From Maniola hyperantus (taxonomy: Eukaryota > Arthropoda > Insecta > Lepidoptera > Nymphalidae), in the NCBI RefSeq assembly GCF_902806685.2, contig NC_048538.1, positions 1,178,001 to 1,242,000 of the forward strand: DNA of 64,000 bases, given 5' to 3'. Shown in pieces: positions 63,773 to 64,000 of this stretch. The notes under the pieces were generated by a model. The model searched no databases, was not told the DNA's origin, and saw nothing but the letters and a program-made list of their open reading frames with translations. Both the position numbers and the translations under genes were made by a program. Positions within the stretch are counted from its first letter, which is position 1. Each line of letters begins with the position of its first letter.

Positions 63773-64000
63773 TTTAAACGAATTTCAATATCGTGGGATA
63801 AGGTTGTCCTTCATATAATGACGTTTTCCGGCAGAATTGAATGTTTTTGAATGAGTAATTACATATATTATTATTAATTGCTCTATATATGGCTATTTTT
63901 TGTAACTAAAAGTTAAAAAAACAAAGGTATATAATTAAATTAATACAATTCATAAAAGGAATAAACGGATTGACATGATTTAAGTATTTATTACGCGCAA
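63773..64000. other. no feature recognised
   Basis: AT-rich end of the window. Confidence 0.4.

Overview
The window looks like a piece of an insect chromosome, most likely a butterfly or moth. It is AT-rich and gene-poor. It is crowded with interspersed repeats of a lepidopteran kind: Helitron-like elements that start TC, end CTAG with a GC hairpin and carry (GACA)n/(GTCA)n runs; tRNA-derived SINEs; many TIR/MITE elements; and 3' tails of non-LTR retrotransposons. The species cannot be fixed from the sequence, and no bacterial, CRISPR, rRNA or intact host tRNA gene was seen.

One host gene is certain: a teashirt/tiptop-family zinc-finger transcription factor on the + strand. Its last exon is 46631-49652. 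A short upstream exon at 44556-44581 (start fixed by an in-frame upstream stop) joins it in perfect phase across a 2,049-bp intron, giving a 1,015-residue protein with five zinc fingers, a PLDLS CtBP motif and two SUMO consensus sites. The 3'UTR runs to about 50825 with AATAAA at 50801. A GC-rich, sharply bounded exon-like block at 32084-32249, 14 kb upstream, ends in the same splice phase and may be an alternative 5' exon of the same gene. The region around the gene is repeat-poor by comparison; intron 1 and the 44.0-44.5 kb GC-rich leader are the cleanest stretches.

Layout: 0-14.9 kb holds SINEs, Helitrons, MITEs, tandem duplications and two possible regulatory patches (6.36 kb PBC/Hox-like dyad; 9.73 kb twin CRE). 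14.9-21.0 kb holds the most unusual object: two 1,453-bp LTRs in inverted, not direct, orientation around an intact gag-like gene with no pol, itself set between copies of a foldback element. 21-32 kb is repeats with a 5'-truncated LINE reverse transcriptase (25229-26482) and RTE-type remnants. 32-44 kb is repeats, including a 1.55-kb compound Helitron-like element with an A-B-A'-B' inverted layout (39261-40814), nested MITEs, a solo LTR with a 5-bp target duplication, and a direct duplication upstream of the gene. 44-50.8 kb is the teashirt gene. 50.9-64 kb is repeats again, with a 7-bp minisatellite and several TIR elements.

Everything outside the teashirt-family gene appears to be mobile DNA or its debris, or sequence in which no function was recognised. 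All family names for repeats are by eye, without a database search.
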